Shown: positions 6,782 through 7,431 of the stretch, piece after piece
How the letters are laid out: every line of letters starts with the position of its first letter
Numbering within the stretch: position 1 is the stretch's first letter
NCBI GenBank assembly: GCA_029059925.1
Contig: JAIDVA010000357.1
Location: forward strand, 1-7,431
DNA: 7,431 nt
Direction of reading: 5' to 3'
Source of the DNA: Eubacterium sp.
GTDB lineage: Bacteria > Bacillota > Clostridia > Oscillospirales > Acutalibacteraceae
Program-made: the position numbers and the translations under genes
The notes under the pieces: generated by a model
Told to the model about the DNA's origin: nothing
Seen by the model: only the letters and a program-made list of their open reading frames with translations
The model's database searches: none

Positions 6782-6981
6782 TCATCAACCAAGCCTAAAA
6801 TATAATTTGCTGATACATTTGTGATTTTGCAAAATGCAATCAGTCTGTTTAAAGGCATTCGCCTTTTTCCGCTTTCATATTTGCTGTATGAGCTTTGTTT
6901 TATATTCAGCAGCTCTGCCATTTGAATTTGTGTAAAGCCTTTTTGCTTTCTTGCAGCTTTAATTCTGATGTGGTACTCCAT
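6760..6981 (-). CDS. Small XRE-family helix-turn-helix regulator, intact
   Basis: This is a 73-residue Cro/CI-type DNA-binding protein made almost entirely of the helix-turn-helix domain. Helix 2 is TQIQMAELL (about 18-26), the recognition helix lies in KQSSYSKYESGKR (about 28-40), and the end is VSANYILGLVDD, the usual close of this fold. AAAGGAG at 6995-6989 lies 7 nt before the ATG at 6981, a strong site. Its stop codon lies inside the left 23-bp direct repeat. Upstream on the same strand is an N-terminal fragment of a second XRE gene whose frame runs 23 bases into this one. Targets are unknown; the palindrome at 7101-7123 is the nearest candidate operator. The A/T-rich module differs in composition from the genes to its left and may be acquired. 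Confidence 0.85.
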   Translation of the reverse strand: MEYHIRIKAARKQKGFTQIQMAELLNIKQSSYSKYESGKRRMPLNRLIAFCKITNVSANYILGLVDDINYPIK

Positions 6982-7051
6982 AACATTTCTCCTTTGCTTT
7001 TTTTTGTGTTAAATCACTGTCTTCCCTTAATTCTCTAATTCTATTGTGCAT
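6959..7051 (-). pseudogene. N-terminal fragment of a second XRE regulator
   Basis: A minus-strand ATG at 7051-7049, with GGGAGGA (7064-7058) six nt before it, opens MHNRIRELREDSDLTQK. This is the typical first helix and start of helix 2 of small clostridial XRE proteins. After position 7001 the frame loses homology (KAKEKCYGVPHQN) and stops at 6959-6961, inside the intact XRE gene but in another frame. The missing remainder, beginning EVGAILN, is found on the opposite strand at 7142. The good ribosome binding site suggests a 30-residue peptide may still be made just upstream of the intact gene, where it could act as an upstream ORF. The split is seen directly; its cause is inferred. Confidence 0.7.
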
Positions 7052-7079
7052 ATAAATTCCTCCCAAAGAAAATATACCA

Positions 7080-7089
7080 TAACTTAAAT
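7080..7089 (+). promoter_or_regulatory. Extra operator-like half-site TAACTTAAAT
   Basis: TAACTTAAAT occurs here and again at 7104-7113, as the left arm of the large palindrome, in the same orientation and 24 bp apart. Spaced repeats of a half-site beside a full palindrome are typical of repressor control regions between XRE genes. A chance match in A/T-rich DNA is possible. Confidence 0.35.
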
Positions 7090-7100
7090 ACGTTATCGAT

Positions 7101-7123
7101 TTTTAACTTAAATTAAGTTAAAA
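7101..7123. promoter_or_regulatory. 23-bp palindrome between XRE fragments (candidate operator)
   Basis: TTTTAACTTAA (7101-7111), one central A, then its exact reverse complement (7113-7123). The perfect 11-bp arms are A/T-rich with a single C or G each, which suits a dimeric helix-turn-helix operator better than an RNA hairpin. It lies about 50 nt upstream of the minus-strand fragment ATG and 20 nt before the plus-strand fragment, the usual place for an XRE repressor site. Confidence 0.55.
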
Positions 7124-7306
7124 TAATTTTATAAAAATATAGAGGTTGGTGCAATTTTAAATATGTCACAGACCGGATATAATCAATATGAGATAGGAAA
7201 AAATGATATCCCAACAAGAGTGCTGATAAAATTAGCCGATTTTTATAATACAAGTATAGATTACATGCTTGGTACTACTGACGAAAAGAAATCCTATCCA
7301 AGGACC

Positions 7307-7343
7307 AAAAAACCGAAGTTGAATGATTCAGCTTCGGTTTTTT
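7307..7343 (+). terminator. Intrinsic terminator inside the XRE fragment's frame
   Basis: AAAAAACCGAAG (7307-7318) pairs with CTTCGGTTTTTT (7332-7343), and the stem extends inward through a T-G pair and TG/CA to a loop of about 7 nt. Six T follow the GC core. With A and T runs on both sides it can work in both directions. It lies before the fragment's stop codon, so plus-strand transcripts should end inside the frame. Confidence 0.8.
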
Positions 7344-7360
7344 CAATTTTTCGTGATCTC

Positions 7361-7383
7361 TTTACTTTATTGGGTAATTTATA
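7361..7383 (+). repeat. 23-bp direct repeat, right copy
   Basis: Exact copy of 6759-6781 in the same orientation. Here it is read on the plus strand as codons near the 3' end of the XRE fragment (FTLLGNLY), a different frame and strand use from the left copy, so shared protein function does not explain the identity. Recombination between the copies would remove exactly the 602-bp regulator module. Confidence 0.85.
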
Positions 7384-7405
7384 CAATGAATAGTTGATAA
7401 AAGCG

Positions 7406-7428
7406 TTATACAACTTTAAGTTGTATAA
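7406..7428. promoter_or_regulatory. Second 23-bp palindrome at the window edge (candidate operator)
   Basis: TTATACAACTT (7406-7416), a central T, then the exact reverse complement (7418-7428). The architecture matches the palindrome at 7101-7123: 11-bp arms, one central base and AACTT/AAGTT blocks. The distance between those blocks differs (1 nt here, 5 nt there). It may be the control site of a gene just beyond the window. No T run follows, so it is not a terminator. Confidence 0.45.
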
Positions 7429-7431
7429 ATC

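Larger units (their letters stand above)
7001..7141. other. Segment whose inversion would rejoin a split XRE gene
   Basis: Reversing this 141-bp stretch on paper joins ACA CAA AAA (LTQK) to GAG GTT GGT (EVG) in frame. That restores a 100-codon plus-strand XRE gene with ordinary helix-turn-helix spacing, divergent from the intact XRE gene, with the palindrome 7101-7123 between them. The end points are ambiguous within the T run at 6998-7005; 6998-7144 also works and has the same centre (7071). I compared the two ends position by position and found no inverted repeat beyond scattered matches, so a programmed recombinase switch is not supported. A one-off rearrangement or an assembly error remains possible. 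Confidence 0.55.
7142..7393 (+). pseudogene. C-terminal fragment of the second XRE regulator
   Basis: The frame from 7142 reads EVGAILNMSQTGYNQYEIG, then KNDIPTRVLIKLADFYNTSI and DYMLGTTDEKK. This is the second half of a small clostridial XRE protein from the middle of helix 2 onward. The first ATG (7163) would give 76 residues lacking helix 1 and most of helix 2, so it could not form the DNA-binding fold. Recognisable codons before that ATG show that it is not the original start; an in-frame TAA at 7124-7126 closes the frame upstream. The missing N-terminal 17 residues match the minus-strand fragment at 7051-7001. The 3' part is also odd: codons after about 7306 run through a terminator hairpin and the right copy of the 23-bp repeat, so the residues after KKP may not be native. 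Confidence 0.72.

Noticed and set aside
6998..7144. Programmed phase-variation switch with flanking inverted repeats
   Set aside because: Comparing both ends about the centre at 7071 gives only scattered matches, and no recombinase gene is in the window. I report the split gene but not a recombinase switch.
7406..7428. Terminator reading of the palindrome at the right edge
   Set aside because: The stem is almost all A/T and no T run follows; an operator is the better reading.
6721..7431. CRISPR array in the repeat-bearing right end
   Set aside because: There are only two copies of the 23-bp unit, 602 bp apart, with coding sequence between them.

Overview
The window looks like the chromosome of a low-GC anaerobic gut Firmicute, most likely a clostridium of the Ruminococcaceae/Oscillospiraceae type. 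The evidence is GGAGG-type ribosome binding sites, A/T-rich sigma-A promoters, a Clostridia-type small DUF6774-like protein, a cobalamin-dependent methionine synthase split from its activation domain, and a GH29 fucosidase without a signal peptide. The genus cannot be fixed from this sequence.

Layout. On the minus strand at the left edge is the ribosomal unit rplM (L13) then rpsI (S9, cut by the window start). It has a strong promoter and a roughly 80-nt structured leader. Divergent from it, a TTG-started 66-residue protein (885-1085) precedes the main plus-strand operon: metF (MTHFR), a free-standing methionine synthase reactivation protein, metH (homocysteine, pterin and B12 domains only), and an Rrf2-family regulator with IscR-like cluster ligands. 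These four genes overlap by 8, 8 and 1 bases. A GH29 alpha-L-fucosidase follows after 39 nt and a strong intrinsic terminator closes the run. The operon promoter has a consensus -10 and a 17-bp spacer whose last 15 bases form an inverted repeat, a plausible operator for the operon's own regulator.

How the genes work together. MetF makes 5-methyl-THF, MetH moves its methyl group through cobalamin to homocysteine, and the separate activation protein should repair oxidised cobalamin using SAM. The Rrf2 protein has Cys92, Cys98, Cys104 and His107, the same positions as the [2Fe-2S] ligands of E. coli IscR. This suggests Fe-S or redox control of B12-dependent methionine synthesis; that control is inference.

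The last 700 bases are A/T-rich and hold a small XRE-regulator module that seems rearranged. One XRE gene (6760-6981, minus) is intact. A second is split: its N-terminal half is on the minus strand (7051-7001) and its C-terminal half on the plus strand (7142 onward). Inverting 7001-7141 on paper rejoins the halves in frame at the expected point of the helix-turn-helix. The module lies between two exact 23-bp direct repeats (6759-6781 and 7361-7383) and is associated with two 23-bp palindromes. A terminator hairpin lies inside the C-terminal half's reading frame. This is the least ordinary part of the window.
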